Positions 1 to 12,855 of a stretch of 64,000 nt of DNA are shown here, one piece after another. The notes beneath the pieces are model-generated. The model saw only the letters and a list, made by a program, of their open reading frames with translations. It searched no databases and was not told the DNA's origin. The position numbers and the translations under genes were made by a program. The DNA is from Microcebus murinus (lineage: Eukaryota > Chordata > Mammalia > Primates > Cheirogaleidae), in NCBI RefSeq assembly GCF_040939455.1, contig NC_134108.1:54327501-54391500 (forward strand), written 5' to 3'. Every line of letters starts with the position of its first letter. Within the stretch, counting starts at the first letter, position 1.

Positions 1-540
1 CCAAAGCATGACTATGCCCGCATAGTATATTTTATTGTAGGGATTACTATATTTCATTGATTATCAGAGCAATTTTTGAGAGCTGACTTACCATGGAAGA
101 ATGAAAGTCATAAACTACATCTTCTTATAGGCAAAGTGCTCTAAAATGAGAGGAAATCAAATAGTAATAATACATAACATAAACAAGGAAAGGACAATTA
201 ATAGAGCACAAAATTTAGAAGATTTTTTTTAAAGCACATGGAATTTAATGAAATCTCCAGATAAGTAGGCCAGAAAAAAATCATGGTTTTAAATATTAGA
301 ATAGGACATTTGCAGGGTTAACAATAATTTTGTATGTGTGGTGCAAGCTCAGGCCAACTGATACAAAGGCTAGGAAAGATCCCTGGGAAATTGACAGCCA
401 TTATTTTTGGCAAACCATCCAGAGAAGCCAGGTTTCCTCTGGTCTTTTAAATATCAGTCAACTCTAGGATTTCCCCACAAGATAAAACATGCTCTTGAGC
501 CTGAGAGGGAAGGCTGTGAATGGGGTATCTTGACAACCAT
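1..540. other. Unassigned AT-rich DNA
   Basis: I recognise no repeat or gene in this stretch. It contains short A-runs and no open frame of useful length. Confidence 0.4.
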
Positions 541-1425
541 GTATTTACAGGAAACTGTCTATTTATACTTCTAAACCAGAACACAGAGGGTTACTCTCAA
601 ACTCCTAGCCATCATACTAAGTTGAGAAAAAGAAATAGCAGAGAAGAAAAAACAATAGTATTCACAGATAATATCAATACTAAAGTAAACATTTAAAAAT
701 GAAGGAAAACTAAGTGGATTAGAATTAGAAATTCATTAGGTTTGCTAGATATAGTATTTAAAAAGAAAATCGATTGTACTTTACATACTAGCAATAAGTA
801 GTAAGAAAAAGGTACTTTTTAAATAACCTTTTAAACCAGTAAGAAAAGAATAATATATCTAAGATGAGTATAAGGAAAGATGAGTAGGACTTTTGTGGGG
901 CAAATTATAAAATGCTATTATAATTTAAATTTATAAAATAATAAATATGTATAGAAATACAAATATTTGTATTTAAGAAGATTGTGTTTCATAAGTATTC
1001 TCTAAATTTAGCCATAAACTTACTCAATTCCAGATAAAACCCTAAAATTTCCAAGAAAATTAACAACCTATTCAAAAACTGTTTAAAAATGCAAAGGCTA
1101 ATAATAACAAAGAAAAATTCTATTAAAAACAACTCTGTAGGAAAATTATTCTGCAAGATACCAAGGCTTCTTATAAGGCTATATTAATTAAGAAAATATG
1201 GCATTGATATAGGTAGATATACATAGACCAATGGAAAAAGGCCATAATCTAAAGAATATGTATGGAAAGAGTTGTAAGGACAAATTAGTAAGTGAGTAAA
1301 GGGTCTACTGTTTGAAAGTATTAGAATTGGTTATTTATACAGAAAAACATAAAACGAAACCATTTCATAGCATTCACATAAATATATTCTGAAGGAAATA
1401 ATAGAATGATCTAAATGTCAAAAAA
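541..1425 (+). mobile_element. Old L1M fragment, ORF2 reverse-transcriptase to C-terminal part
   Basis: The order of recognisable pieces follows L1 ORF2 on the plus strand. Around 605-640 there is the stretch that in L1 encodes the region after the reverse-transcriptase active site, with 'gagaaaaagaaatag' as a landmark. At about 765-790 there is a counterpart of 'caattgtatttctatatactagcaat', and at about 1165-1235 a counterpart of the segment 'taatcaagatagtgtggtattggcata' followed by 'agaccaatggaa'. Many stops and indels make it non-coding. It is an ancient mammalian L1M remnant. The exact subfamily is not resolved. Confidence 0.6.
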
Positions 1426-1429
1426 ACCC

Positions 1430-2519
1430 CACACTTTTCTTTACAGAATTTGCTTCTAGTCACTCCCTTGCACATTTGTATTATCTGCGCCTATAAGATT
1501 TCCCTTCCAGAGACTAAGTATTGTGAGTGGGCTGGGAGCAGACATCTAGATTACTCATAATAGCCGAGTATGTGAATAAAGTGTCGAATATCTGGTTGCT
1601 TACACCTTTACGGTATTTCCATTTTCTCATTTCCTAAAATGCTTTATTTACTTTACCATTTAGAATCTCTTGGACACATAAGCTGAAATTGTTTCTTATT
1701 TAAACTAATGTATGCAGATTTTTATCTTTGCATTCATTCATTCATTTACATTTTATCCCCCCATTCTCAATAATATAGTTTCATAGAAAAGCTGGTAACA
1801 ACATTAACAACAGAACACAAAATAAATGTGTCCTGAAATTTAGTCTAATCTTCCCAGATGCATTCAGTTTCTTTGATACTTTATTGTATATATTTTAGCA
1901 ATAAACTACTTGCCTAGTAATACCTATATTTTAGGTCGTAACAATACATTCAATTTAACCTGTTAAAGATCATGAATTATTCCTTCAAATATTATGATTT
2001 TCAATATATTTTTCCAAGTTGTTTTTTCTTTAAAATTGATCTTATTAAAATTATTTTAAATCATAATAATAACATAGAAAATTATTACATAAAGGAAATA
2101 TTTCTTATTGAATCAGCTTCTTATTATTTCTTTTCTGAGGGTTATTTTCCATAAAAATTAACATACTCTGAATGAATTACTAAGTAAATTTTGGAATGTA
2201 ACATGAATTTACATTTATCTTTTATTTTCAAGTGTTCCATTGATTAAATATTGCATATTTAATGATGTTACTGGCATTACTCATGCACTTCTTTAGTAAA
2301 TCACATATCAAATACATTAAAGATTAAATGTATGAAATATATAAATCTAGTATGTGACTTTCACTTTACTTTGCTAAAATTTAACTCAGGGGATATATTT
2401 TGAAGTAGTTTTTGAAGTAAAGAACATCAAATATTAAAGGAGAAATTCTACTTACAGTAAAACAATAATGTTGACCAAATTTGTGTAAACAACTTCAAAA
2501 GAGGTAATATCTTGCCCTT
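1430..2519. other. Unassigned AT-rich DNA
   Basis: No recognised repeat. A 60-codon open frame at 1972-2154 is made almost wholly of A/T codons and shows no domain; I regard it as chance. Confidence 0.4.
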
Positions 2520-2916
2520 TGCTATGGTTTGAATATCCCCTCTGAATCTCATGTTGAGATTTATTTGCCATTACAGCAGTGTTTAGAGGCAGGACATGTA
2601 AGAAGTGATTAGATCATGACGGCTCTGCCCCCATAAATGGATTAATGTTATTATTTCAATGATGGCTTAGTTATCTCAGGAGTAGGTCCCTGATAAAGAG
2701 AACAAATTCAGCCCCATTTTATCCTCTGTCCCATGCACTAATTTGCCCTTGCACCTTCCATCAGGGATGACAAAACCTGAAGAGCCTTACCATATGCCAG
2801 AGCTCAGTTTTTGGAATTTTCCAGCCTCCAGAAATATGAACAAAATAAACTTCTATTGTTTATCAATTACTCAATCTATGATATTCTGTTACAGCAGCAC
2901 AAAGTACACTAAGACA
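2520..2916 (+). mobile_element. MaLR (MST/THE1-like) solo LTR
   Basis: The segment starts with 'tgctatggtttgaat' and ends with 'cactaagaca', the two ends expected of an MST/THE1-type LTR of the ERVL-MaLR class. Interior landmarks follow in order: a gcagtgttta-gaggc block near 2575, 'gtgattagatcatgacgg' near 2606, 'aatggattaatg' near 2635, 'ccagcctccagaa' near 2820, an 'aataaa' signal near 2842, and a final 'attctgttacagcagcac'. The flanking 5-mers ccctt and ctatt only partly agree, so the target duplication has decayed. No internal retroviral sequence lies next to it, so it is a solo LTR. Confidence 0.85.
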
Positions 2917-3044
2917 CTATTTGTATGCCTACCTAAAAATAACTATATGCTGTATGCTATTTTCATAACTTGATTGTCTTGTTTTTACAATTCTAGCGAC
3001 CTTATGCACACTTTATTCAACATGAATAATGAAATTTATTGCTA

Positions 3045-3335
3045 ATGCATATAATTAATAAATATATATTAACCACCAACTGTGTGTGAAATATTCTGCT
3101 AGGCTATGAAGATAATGTATTAGATAGTTTGATAAGGGGTCAGGAGATTTATATTTGGATAAAAATAGACAATAACTCTGTGGAGAGGTGCAATTGAAGT
3201 TAATGCCTGCAGGCTAAAAAATAGTATGCTATGATGTTGTGAGGAAAACTTCCAGGTAAAAGGAATAGCATGTTCAAAGATCCTGAAATAGTAATTTAAG
3301 GACAGCAAAAGTGGTGCATAGCTTGGAACCCTACA
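3045..3335 (-). mobile_element. L2 fragment
   Basis: Read on the plus strand, this is the reverse complement of the L2 3' region. The clearest block is near 3246-3290, 'cttccaggtaaaaggaat' followed by 'agcatgttcaaagatcctg', which matches the L2 segment usually read 'attccaggcagagggaacagc' and 'tgcaaaggccctgagg'. The 5' side, near 3070-3110, fits 'accaactgtgtgtgaa...ctaggctatgaag' of the same family. Divergence is high. Confidence 0.6.
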
Positions 3336-3339
3336 AATT

Positions 3340-5400
3340 TGAGATTCACACTAAATGTTACATTTTTATTCATTATGTATTCATTGATTAAAACAACACA
3401 ATTCCATTAGACGAATGTTATTTAACAAAAAGAGGAAAAGAAAGGAAAACAGAAATGAAGGAAAGAAAGAGGGTGGGAAGTAAGTAGGAAAAGAAGGAGC
3501 CACTTGTTTCTTAAACTAAATTTCTAATGGAGGCAACCAACATTAAACAATTAATCTCACAATGATAATTTTTTTAGTGTATAAAATTCTGAATGCTCTT
3601 ATCAAGGAAAATGGAATACAAATCAACCAAAATAAAAGTAAAGCTGTGCTAATTTTTTTTGAAATATGGGATATTTTAACTTTATTTATCTTTATATTTT
3701 AACTTTATTTGGTCTTTTCATCATCCTTCCAACACATTTATTGCTCATGAAGTCTTCTTTTTTATTTGCATTTATTACTTTTCATTGACTCATTTTTTGT
3801 TTTTGTTAGTAAATCATCCATGTACAAGTAATAATATGGTTACTGGAGCTTAGGTCCAAATCATCTTCATACTTGAAATCAGAAAGAATAACCAGAAGAA
3901 AAACATGAAAACATAAAAATTTCAGTAAAATAGTTGAGAGCAGAATTTCACAGACCCCACATTACATATATCTGTGGACTAAAGCCATGGACACTATCAG
4001 AACTTGCATAGGAAGCCTTAATGGATTGACCATACAAAAGTGAGTAACTGGGAAAGAGGACCAAGCCCTAGGAATGGCAGAAATCCACTGGCCACATCCA
4101 CTTTCAGAATGAAAACATTCACTCTGAGTGAGCAAATCTGCAAGTAGGATGAAGGTCAATCTATACTGCCTGTACCTGGAGAGCAGATATATAGAGCAAG
4201 AAAGTAAGTGGTGGGAGTAGGGTGTGGAGCACAAAAGTGACAAATCTGAAAAAAAAAAAAAAAACAAAAAAAAATACAACAAAGAAGAAAAATAAACTAC
4301 CCCTTGCTACAGAAGATGAAAGAATTCAGTAAGCAAGATCTCTGTCTTTTGGGTGAATGAACTTTTGGAGCTTAGAACTAGCTGTAAAAACACTCCTGAA
4401 CTGATTGTTCTGAAGGGCAAAAAAATATTTTAAAGAAACTGTCCATTACTTTAGAACTAAAGGGCAGAGCTCTGTAGCACAGAAAGCTGAACAACACTCT
4501 GGCCTTTCTCCTCTTTTACTAGGAATCTTCTGTTTAAACATTGCCCAGAAAAATCCATCCTGTTTAATTACATTAAAAAACAGTAACAAAATGTAATAAA
4601 ACAGGTAAGAAAATGTACATATGAGTCTCAGATATCCCTGTATATGAAGAAAAGTCATCAGAAAAGTAACATCACAAAGCAAATAAGATTTTAATAACAT
4701 AACACAAAATAAAACCCCAATAGAGAAATCTGGACTCAGAAAGAAAATTGCACAGGTATATAGACACATATTAATATAATACCTCATGAATTCAGAGTGA
4801 CATTTCAAATTTAAATTCAGGACCCCCTAGTTTATACTTAACATCATCTGCATTATTTATTTGTTGTTTAACTTCCACACTAGCAGAAAGTGCATGGACA
4901 TGCAAGATTTCACGGAAACTAGAAGACAAATACAACCACCAAAGATGATATATTCAGCAATAGACTAGACATTAACATTAAATATGAGTAATTTTAGATG
5001 TAAGAAAAATATTTTGGTGAAGGTAAGTATGACAAAATAGAATACAACCCATATAAACTCTGACAATTTAGAAAATAATGCAACTAAAAATAGGAAGAGA
5101 AGATGGAGAAAAGTTGAAAAGAACAATAAGCTTATTGATTCCCTATTCTGTAAAAGCTGGGAAACAGATGCGATATAAATGGAAAAATCAATCCATTTAA
5201 GTGTATCTAAGGGTACAAACAGAAATATTATAAAAATAATGCTATGAACAAAATAAAGTTGTGAATAAGTGAAAGATATGGAGAAAAACAAAGAATACAA
5301 GATTATTTTATGGTTATTTACTGTAGAAAATCAACAAATAGTGTCCAAAGAGGGGCTTAAGTATATTATGATGTGGGTCCAAAGGAACTACTGGACATGA
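3340..5400. other. Mostly unassigned DNA with an A-rich tract
   Basis: I cannot assign this 2-kb stretch. It has an A-rich tract at about 4249-4274, a short direct repeat of 'atattttaactttattt' at 3671-3687 and 3694-3710 (period 23), and A-rich patches that could be very old L1. Open frames on the minus strand at 3962-4282, 4446-4808 and 4965-5300 are rich in Leu, Phe and Tyr and look like translations of A-rich DNA rather than genes. Confidence 0.35.
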
Positions 5401-5830
5401 ATAAGTACTTATTATTAATAGAAAAGTTTAAAAGATGAACAGAGCAGAGCTTATAATAAAATGATTTTTGTGTATATAAAATATAAATCATAATGTAAAA
5501 TAACAAAACTCAGACCTAAATTACTGTTTTTTTCATAAATGTAAATAAGCTTAGTCTACCTATAAAATTAATTAAATCATACAAAAGACCAAATTATAAC
5601 ATAAATAATAAACTTAACTAAAATTCAGTAATTCAGAAGTTAAATACTAGAATTTATAAAGTTAATATTAGATAAAGTTTAAATCAGGTAAAAAATAGAA
5701 AATTTAAAGTTCTAAATAAAAAATTGGTTCTCATAAAAGAACATAAAAATGAAAAAATAAGAAGCTTAGTGAACCACCAGAATAAATGAAGCTTAACTAC
5801 ATGGACTTGACTAGTGTATTTAATAATTGA
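5401..5830 (+). mobile_element. Possible very old L1M fragment
   Basis: An A-rich segment whose second half, with 'aaaaattggttctcataaaagaac' near 5720 and 'aagcttagtgaaccaccag' near 5763, resembles the L1 ORF2 region that normally reads 'aagctggttctttgaaaagat' and then 'aagcctctagctagacca'. The match is short and weak. Confidence 0.35.
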
Positions 5831-5832
5831 AC

Positions 5833-5880
5833 TATTTCCAGCAGTGCTGCTCAGTAATATTTGCAGTACTGCTGGAAATA
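5833..5880. repeat. Near-perfect 18-bp inverted repeat (hairpin)
   Basis: The left arm 5833-5850 (tatttccagcagtgctgc) and the right arm 5863-5880 are reverse complements at 17 of 18 positions, separated by a 12-base loop (5851-5862). The surrounding DNA is AT-rich, but the arms are about half G/C, so this is not a chance AT palindrome. I cannot assign it to a transposon terminus. Confidence 0.8.
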
Positions 5881-6013
5881 TAAATATATCTGGGTCTTAA
5901 TTTTGTCCAATCATTATAATTGAAAAAATAAATAAATAATACTTCTTTGAATTAAAAATGCTCAAATAATCAGTAAACAGTTGAAATTATCTTAAATAAC
6001 ACCTTTTATTAAA

Positions 6014-6349
6014 TTTTTTTTTTTTTTTTTTTTGAGACAGAGTCTCGCTTTGTTGCCCAGGCTAGAGTGAGTGCCGTGGCGTCAGCCTAGCTCACAGCAA
6101 CCTCAAACTCCTGGGCTGGAGTGATCCTACTGCCTCAGCCTCCCAGGTAGCTGGGACTACAGGCATGCGCCACCATGCCCGGCTAATTTTTTATATATAT
6201 ATCAGTTGGCCAATTAATTTCTTTCTATTTATAGTAGAGACGGGTTCTCGCTCTTGCTCAGGCTGGTTTTGAACTCCTGACCTTGAGCAATCCGCCCGCC
6301 TCGGCCTCCCAAGAGCTAGGATTACAGGCGTGAGCCACAGCGCCCGGCC
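6014..6349 (-). mobile_element. Young lemur-type Alu
   Basis: Full-length dimeric Alu in reverse orientation: poly-T tail at 6014-6033, then 'gagacagagtctcgctttg', ending in 'cgcccggcc'. The middle linker carries 'atcagttggccaatta' and 'tctatttatagtagaga', the lemur-type arrangement. Many CpG sites of the consensus are kept. The target duplication 'accttttatta' is present on both sides (6001-6011 and 6351-6361). Confidence 0.95.
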
Positions 6350-6361
6350 AACCTTTTATTA

Positions 6362-7924
6362 TATGGAATTCATAGCTCCACTTTAAATAGGAAAGGACTT
6401 ATATTTAGATAATATGTGGGTCATAATCCACAGAGATAGAAAAGGATATTTTCATGGTTATTTTAATTTCTGCTAATCAATTTATCTAATGACAGTATAA
6501 ATTGTTTTAAATTATAAGCTACCCAAAAGCTAGGACTATTTTCTGCAGAGTACTAAATCAGTGGAAAATTCATACATATGAGTTACAGAAACCAAACTTA
6601 GATTATAAATATACTGGTACCTCTCATTTAATTTTGATTATATGTTGCAAGGAATATTTGAGGTCCATTTTATCTTAATAAAGTTTTGCAATTTAAAAAT
6701 TATTATTTTTATTAAATTTATATTATTTAAGATGAATGATATAAATCTTTATTTTCAACAATAACATTAAATATGCAAAAAATAAGCATAATTTTATAAA
6801 AATAACTAATTACTGTGGGGTCACAAGATAAAACAATTACAAAGTAGGAACACTGCAATTGATAAGTGAATAAATAATGAAGAATGTGAATATTAATAAT
6901 CCATTAGCTTCATTAGGGATTTGTACTACTGTTTAATTTTCATGAGGTAGTGTACAATGTATTATGATTAATCTATTTAATATTTAAATGAGATAATATT
7001 TTGTTGGTCATTAAATACCTCTCAAATTTCATGAGTTACCATACAGTTTGCTGAACTAAAAGTGGTGCTAAGTATGTTTATCTGTATACAGCAAATTATT
7101 GGAACTAAAAAAAATAAAAAGTCAAAATGTATGTAATGATTAATTGTATTTACATTTGGTTTTAGCCACCATAAATGTAAATATAAAAATTTAGATATAA
7201 ATCATTTCCTTTTAAAGTACTTGAAGGTATGCAGTTTTGTTGCTGTTTAAGTGAATTTCCATATTCAATGGCGATCTTACTCTCATTTGACTAAACGAAG
7301 GGTAGCTCTCATAAAATGTATAATTCTTGTTTGCTTTTTAAAAAAATTGTTACCATTTCCTTCCACCATAATACTTTACTGTAACAGTTTATCATTTAAA
7401 TGATTTATCAGATATTTCCAGTTTTCACTTCACAATATTAGCTAGAGTATATTTGCTTGTCAAATTTTCCCGTATTTGGATATTATCCTTATCCAGTTTT
7501 AACTGTGGCTATTTCTCCATTTATTGTGTTCACTCTCTCACCTTCTGGCCCTCTCCCTTTTTATGTCCTATCTCTCTTTTTACAAATCTTTTCCATTTTC
7601 AGAGATGACATCAGCCCGATTTTCACCGGTTTCTCTTCCAGTTATGCTCTATTTCTCCTGTGTCTTGAACCTCTTCTGTGTCTGTTTTGTACCCTGAGCA
7701 GTAATCAAGTTGGACCAATACATCTGCCAAATTCATTAGTTTTTCCATATTCCCACGATGACCATGGTTTGGGGGGTGAGATAATAAAGAGACTCTTTTG
7801 ATACTGAATTTAAGTAAACATGAGTAGGTTTAAATAATTTGTGAGAAAATAAATTTATTATCAATGTTAATAAGTACTTAAAGAATAGGGTTTATATTTT
7901 TAAAAATTAAAGAATTTCACAAGA
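6362..7924. other. Unassigned AT-rich DNA
   Basis: No recognised repeat. A 114-codon open frame at 7457-7801 (+) is pyrimidine-rich and hydrophobic (Phe, Leu, Ser, Pro) with no domain or splice-site context; I do not call it a gene. Confidence 0.4.
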
Positions 7925-7950
7925 TCTATCTATCTATCTATCTATCTATA
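7925..7950. repeat. (TCTA)n microsatellite
   Basis: About six tandem TCTA units directly upstream of the poly-T of the neighbouring Alu. Confidence 0.9.
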
Positions 7951-7954
7951 TACA

Positions 7955-8242
7955 TTTTTTTTTTTTTTTGAGACAGTGGCTCTCTGTCGCATTGGCTAGA
8001 ATGCAATGGTATCATCATATCTCTCTGCAACCTTAAACTCCTGGGTTCAAGGGATCCTCCTGCCTCAGCCTCCATGAATAGCTGAGACTACAGGAGTACA
8101 CCACCATGCCTGGCTAATTTTTCTGTTTTTGTATAGAGAGGAGGTCTCCCTCTTGCTCAGGTTGGTCTCGAACTCCTGACCTCAAGCAATCCTCAGCCTT
8201 TCAAAGTGCTAGGATTACAGGTATAAGCCACCATACCTGGCC
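7955..8242 (-). mobile_element. Older Alu
   Basis: Reverse-orientation Alu with poly-T at 7955-7969, then 'gagacagtggctctctgtcgc' and a 3' limit at 'accatacctggcc'. Both monomers are recognisable ('cctgcctcagcctcc', 'aactcctgacctcaagcaat'), but nearly all CpG sites have decayed and the lemur-specific linker is absent, so it predates the young copies. Confidence 0.93.
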
Positions 8243-9530
8243 TTCAAAAGACATAATTTGAGCCCTTGTTTAATTCACAGGACAGATACTACAGCATATA
8301 TTACAAATATTCTAATAATGTCTTTGAATGTAAACATGGCAGCTAGCACAATAATCATAATTTGGTAATATTGCCATTTTCCTTATTTATTAGGTGAAAC
8401 TACCAGCTCATTACAGCTCTACCTTCTTCACACAATTGTATTTCTGGTTTTATGGATTAGAGTTATCAATCAAGTCCATCCCTTCTCTGACTTATTTTTT
8501 TGTCCTTAAAGATTTTAATAATGCCATCACTATATTTTTTTGTGAATGAATCATATAATGTCTATAAAATTATTAGCTGATGCATGTTTTAGAAAAATAT
8601 CATTAGAATATAAACAAACATTTGCTTTTATTCCCTTACCACCCTAAATAAGATCATTATAATGTTAAACATACTTAACAGATAATATCTTAAGGTAAAA
8701 CATTATTAGTGGATTAAAAAACTATAGAATAATTGGCATTGAAGTTTTTATTTTGCTCCTTTGAAATAAAATGTCAGAATTTTCACACTGCTTTCATTGA
8801 TTAACTCAATGTCTGCTGTTTCTTGTCTGGATTAATATTTGTCGTCAAAGTGGTTATTACTTGAAATTTCAGGTAAATACAACTTAAATTATTATTGAAT
8901 AAAGCCAGTGAAATAATTTTTCCTGAAATATTATAATAATTTGCCTTTTATTCTGTCCAGGGAACATATAAAATCCATTTGTGAGAAACACATCACTTTA
9001 TTGAAATATTTTAATCATGGAAATTCAATTATTGAAGGTTAAAAGTTAAAAAAAAAATTTGAGTCTTGGTTTAGTGAAGCAAGTCAAATGTGGTAAGAAA
9101 TGTATCATCTCAGTTTTGGTCAACCAAAGACAAAATAAAATGTTTAAATATTTTTGTAAAAGAAAGATGACTGAAAAATAAAAGGTGTATATAGTTTTAT
9201 AAAATTAATATAAGGATTTGTTTTTTAAAAATGGAGTGTGTGTATTTCGCTGCTATTCCTGCATTTCATTATATGATTATGTATGAGCAATAACCATTCA
9301 CCTTATAAATGTTTTATTATGTCAACATTTGTCATATTTTATTTGACTTTATTGACTCAATAAAAATAATATATGTTAATTGTTAAATTTTTCAGGCACA
9401 AGAAAGTAAAATATTCTGATAAATTCTGATATAAAAATTTTCAAAAATATAAAATTTTCTTCTAATAGATAACATATTTCATTCTACTTCTACTTAGAAA
9501 GGTTTTATGAACTTAATATGTTTTTAAAAA
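8243..9530. other. Unassigned AT-rich DNA
   Basis: No recognised repeat, gene or structured element. Could be unique sequence. Confidence 0.4.
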
Positions 9531-10120
9531 TTATTCAGACTCAAGAAAAGATGACATAAACAGGGACTGAAAATTATTCTCCTGCCTGAAATAAACCAAA
9601 TTAGATAAAATATATAAAATCATGGTTTTTAAGATACTGCACAACAAGAAATAAAAGATTGATCCTTTAAAATTTGGAAACTACTAATGAAAGCCATATA
9701 TTTGTCCCAATTTACTCTTGTGAAAGAGTTTCCAGGGCATGCTGCAGGTAGTGAGAAACCAGGCAGAGACTGTGGACACCTGAAGCTTAGGAGACAATGC
9801 TGAGAGGTGCCTCGAGTTTACAGGGTAGAGCACAAGATAGGAAGGAGCTAAGCTGAAATAACTCTGACAATCTGCAGAAAGTCCCCTTTAAATGTTCAGC
9901 TTAGTGCTGTTTAGCAAATGTAATTGAGAGAACTAGTGGGAAATATAGCTAGAATCACTGAAAGGATTAAAGGTAATAATTCCCAAAGGTCTGCAGGGCT
10001 AGCAATTTTTATTTATAAAAGATAGAAAAATCCAAAAAATTATAAAATAGATTACTAAAATTAATAAGTGCTAGGGGTCAGTTAAAATGTGTTTTTAAAA
10101 CAAAATAGTAACAATTTGTT
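9531..10120 (+). mobile_element. Possible L1M 5' region
   Basis: The segment combines 'gagagaactagtgggaaat', 'cagagactgtggacacc' and 'ctgcaggtagtgagaaacc' in a slightly more GC-rich setting than its surroundings. This resembles 5' untranslated regions of ancient L1M elements, and an L1M ORF2 piece in the same orientation follows at 10540. I am not certain of the assignment. Confidence 0.35.
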
Positions 10121-10539
10121 ATAAAATAGAACAAAATATAACTAAAATGATATATAAGAGCAGCAAAAAGTACTCAAATGCAAATGTCTAGGTTTAAATC
10201 AAACATTGAACATTCTTTTTAAGAACCCTTGTTTCTAATAATTTATTTCAAATATATGTTTTTTTTCAAGGTAACCCTAGTCCATGTGATTCTGAAATAT
10301 ATAACTATTTAATGATAGCCTTTTGGGTAGAATAGAAAGAGAGAGATGGAACTATAATAAGTTCTCAATTGCCATGTGCCAAATACACCTGCATGCACAT
10401 AGGGAAATACCTTACATCTGAAAACTCCATGTCCTGTCACCACAAAGTCTTTTAAATGTTAGCTTTAGGAAAGTGACAAACAAAATTTGTCGAATGAAAG
10501 ATATAAAGGCAGATCTATACAGAAAACAATTTAATCCTA

Positions 10540-10860
10540 TAGGTACAAATCATGAATTACCTAAATAAATGGATGCATACATGAATTGGAAGACTCAGTG
10601 CTATGAAAATGTCAATTTACTCCACATTTTTATATATAGACTAAATGCTATCACAATAAAAATGACAACAGGTTTTTAGAGGAAATAGAAAAGCTGACTT
10701 TAAAATATATATGAAAATTCAGCTGTTGAGACTAACTGATAATTTGAACAAGTACAAGGTACAGTGATCTAAGAGCAAAACTTAATATAAAAAACAACTA
10801 TTAATACATATAAAATAGCATCTGCAGAAAGAGTAATTTAACTTAATTTGGATGCTTCAG
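10540..10860 (+). mobile_element. Old L1M fragment, ORF2 3' half
   Basis: The landmarks 'aataaatggatgcatacatg', 'aattggaagactcagtgc', 'aaatgtcaatttactccac', 'atgctatcacaataaaaatg' and 'atagaaaagctgactttaaa' follow the L1 ORF2 order that normally runs from 'catggattggaagactcaat' to 'aagctgattctaaaa'. Stops are frequent. Confidence 0.7.
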
Positions 10861-12842
10861 TTATTTTGAAAATTTATCTTTAACTATTCCTATTTTTTTA
10901 TGGTTCTTGATACATGTGTTACGGCATTACATTTCTAACAATCTTTATTAATAGGAAAAGTCCTGTGGCCTTTTATTCCCTCTGTTATTAATCATAAATT
11001 TAACATAGAGCACAGTTTTCATAAGTGAGCCAGTTTTTGCTACATGTATTAAACATAGACTTAAGAACATTGTTAATAAATAATAGATAAAAAGTACATT
11101 TAAAGAAAAATATTTCGTGTCTTTTCTCATACTTAAATACAATAGCAAAATATTGGCTCTACTTAATCTTAGTACTCATATTTTTAAAAGTTTAACAATT
11201 CCTGTGGCTCGATTTGATAAGCTCTCCTTCTCCGTCTCTAATATATTAGGAAATGGTATTGTTCACTTAAAGCTATTAAACTATGTCTCGTGTTATTTCT
11301 TCCTATCCTGGAATGTCAGCCCACATGCATTATTCACATGAAGCACAGTGAACTTTAAATAGGGAGATTATTCTGGAGGGAAATGAGAAAGCCATCATTC
11401 TCAGTTTTACCCCATACTGTTATTAAAGGTTACATAGGAGGTGATCTTTCTCTTCCCTACTTTTTTTTTTAAAGCTTTATCTCCTTTCTTTTTTTCTTTC
11501 TGACTCTATCTTATTCCTTTTCATCTAATATCCACATGATTCTGCTTGTTTTCTATACAGTGGGAAGGAACTAGTTGCATTATTTTAAATGATTTGTGAG
11601 CTAGATATTTAAATAACTTATGATGAATAAAATATTACATGTCTTATTACTTTCTGTTCTTTGTCTAGAATGTGATCGAGATGAATTAAAGTCAGCATAT
11701 TCAACAATATTTGCCTGAAGAATCTGAACACCAAATTTCATGCTAGTGTAAATTAAAATCATGATACAATGGCAATTGAAATGAAATGCTAATAGCCTTT
11801 CACTAAACAGTACATTACACAGTTATAGACAGTCTTTCCTTACATTCATATACTTATTTGTCAGCAAAATGTTTCCATCACAGCACTTTCACATCAGATG
11901 ACTGATATATGTTTAAATACCAAGGGAAAACATAAAAATTATACTCATTATTATATCAGTTTATGATCTATGATGATACATAAAAACTGAAATTTATAAA
12001 ATTCAAATATTTAAATTTATTTCTGTTTTAAATTTTGGTCATAAGTATACAAAGTAGCAGTACAATCTAGAACTTTTATAAATTATTAAGTAAAATAATT
12101 GGTTTTACCAGTAGTCAAACATTTGTTTGTTCTTGATTATCTTTAATAGATTTCATGCCTGGGAATATTAGAAAAAAAATTTAAAATGCGAGAAATTTCA
12201 AAATTCAACAATTAATATATCCTTGAATCTCTTTCTATACATAACACTAAAACAGAGTTTTAGTGGATAGAACAAAGGCTTTGGATTGGTTCAGATCTTT
12301 GGGTTTTTTTCCTTCAATCACTTACATGAGTAAGGGCAAGTTATTTAACAATCCAAAAATTCAGTTTTACTATTGATATAAAAGCAACCCTATAGATTTT
12401 TCTGGTAAGAAAGAAACAATAGAATAAATATATAACTTCATCTATTCTCTTTTTCCTTAGTTTTCCTGAAATGCCCTTCTCTACAACTACATTGAACTTC
12501 CTCCCTATTCTATAACTATATTTTTAACATCTTTTTATTTTGAATTTATTAAAGATATTTTTGGCTTTCTCTTTTGCCAAATCATTTTACTTAAAGATCT
12601 TCAAGCATTGTCTGTGGGAAAAAATATTTTTAGACCAGGTCAAACTTTTGCATTGTTGTAGCAAATATCTGGCTGATGAGTTGCATCTTTCCTTGAACAT
12701 TTTATTGTTACTTCAGTTTCCTAGATAATAACTGAATGGGATTTGAAAACATATGTCCACACAAAATCTTGCACCTGCATGTTTATAGCAGCTCTTTTAA
12801 TAATCAAAGATGGAAGCAACATCATGAGACTATGGTGATATA
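10861..12842. other. Unassigned AT-rich DNA
   Basis: No recognised repeat. Short open frames at 10948-11148 (-), 11117-11341 (+) and 12540-12728 (+) have no supporting features. Confidence 0.4.
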
Positions 12843-12855
12843 AAAACATGATTGA

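Noticed and set aside
4446..4808. 120-codon minus-strand frame, the longest in the window
   Set aside because: A/T-driven composition and no domain; such a length is expected by chance in 64 kb of AT-rich DNA.
7457..7801. 114-codon hydrophobic frame resembling a membrane protein
   Set aside because: Pyrimidine-rich DNA gives Phe/Leu/Ser/Pro codons on its own; no splice sites, domain or promoter are visible.
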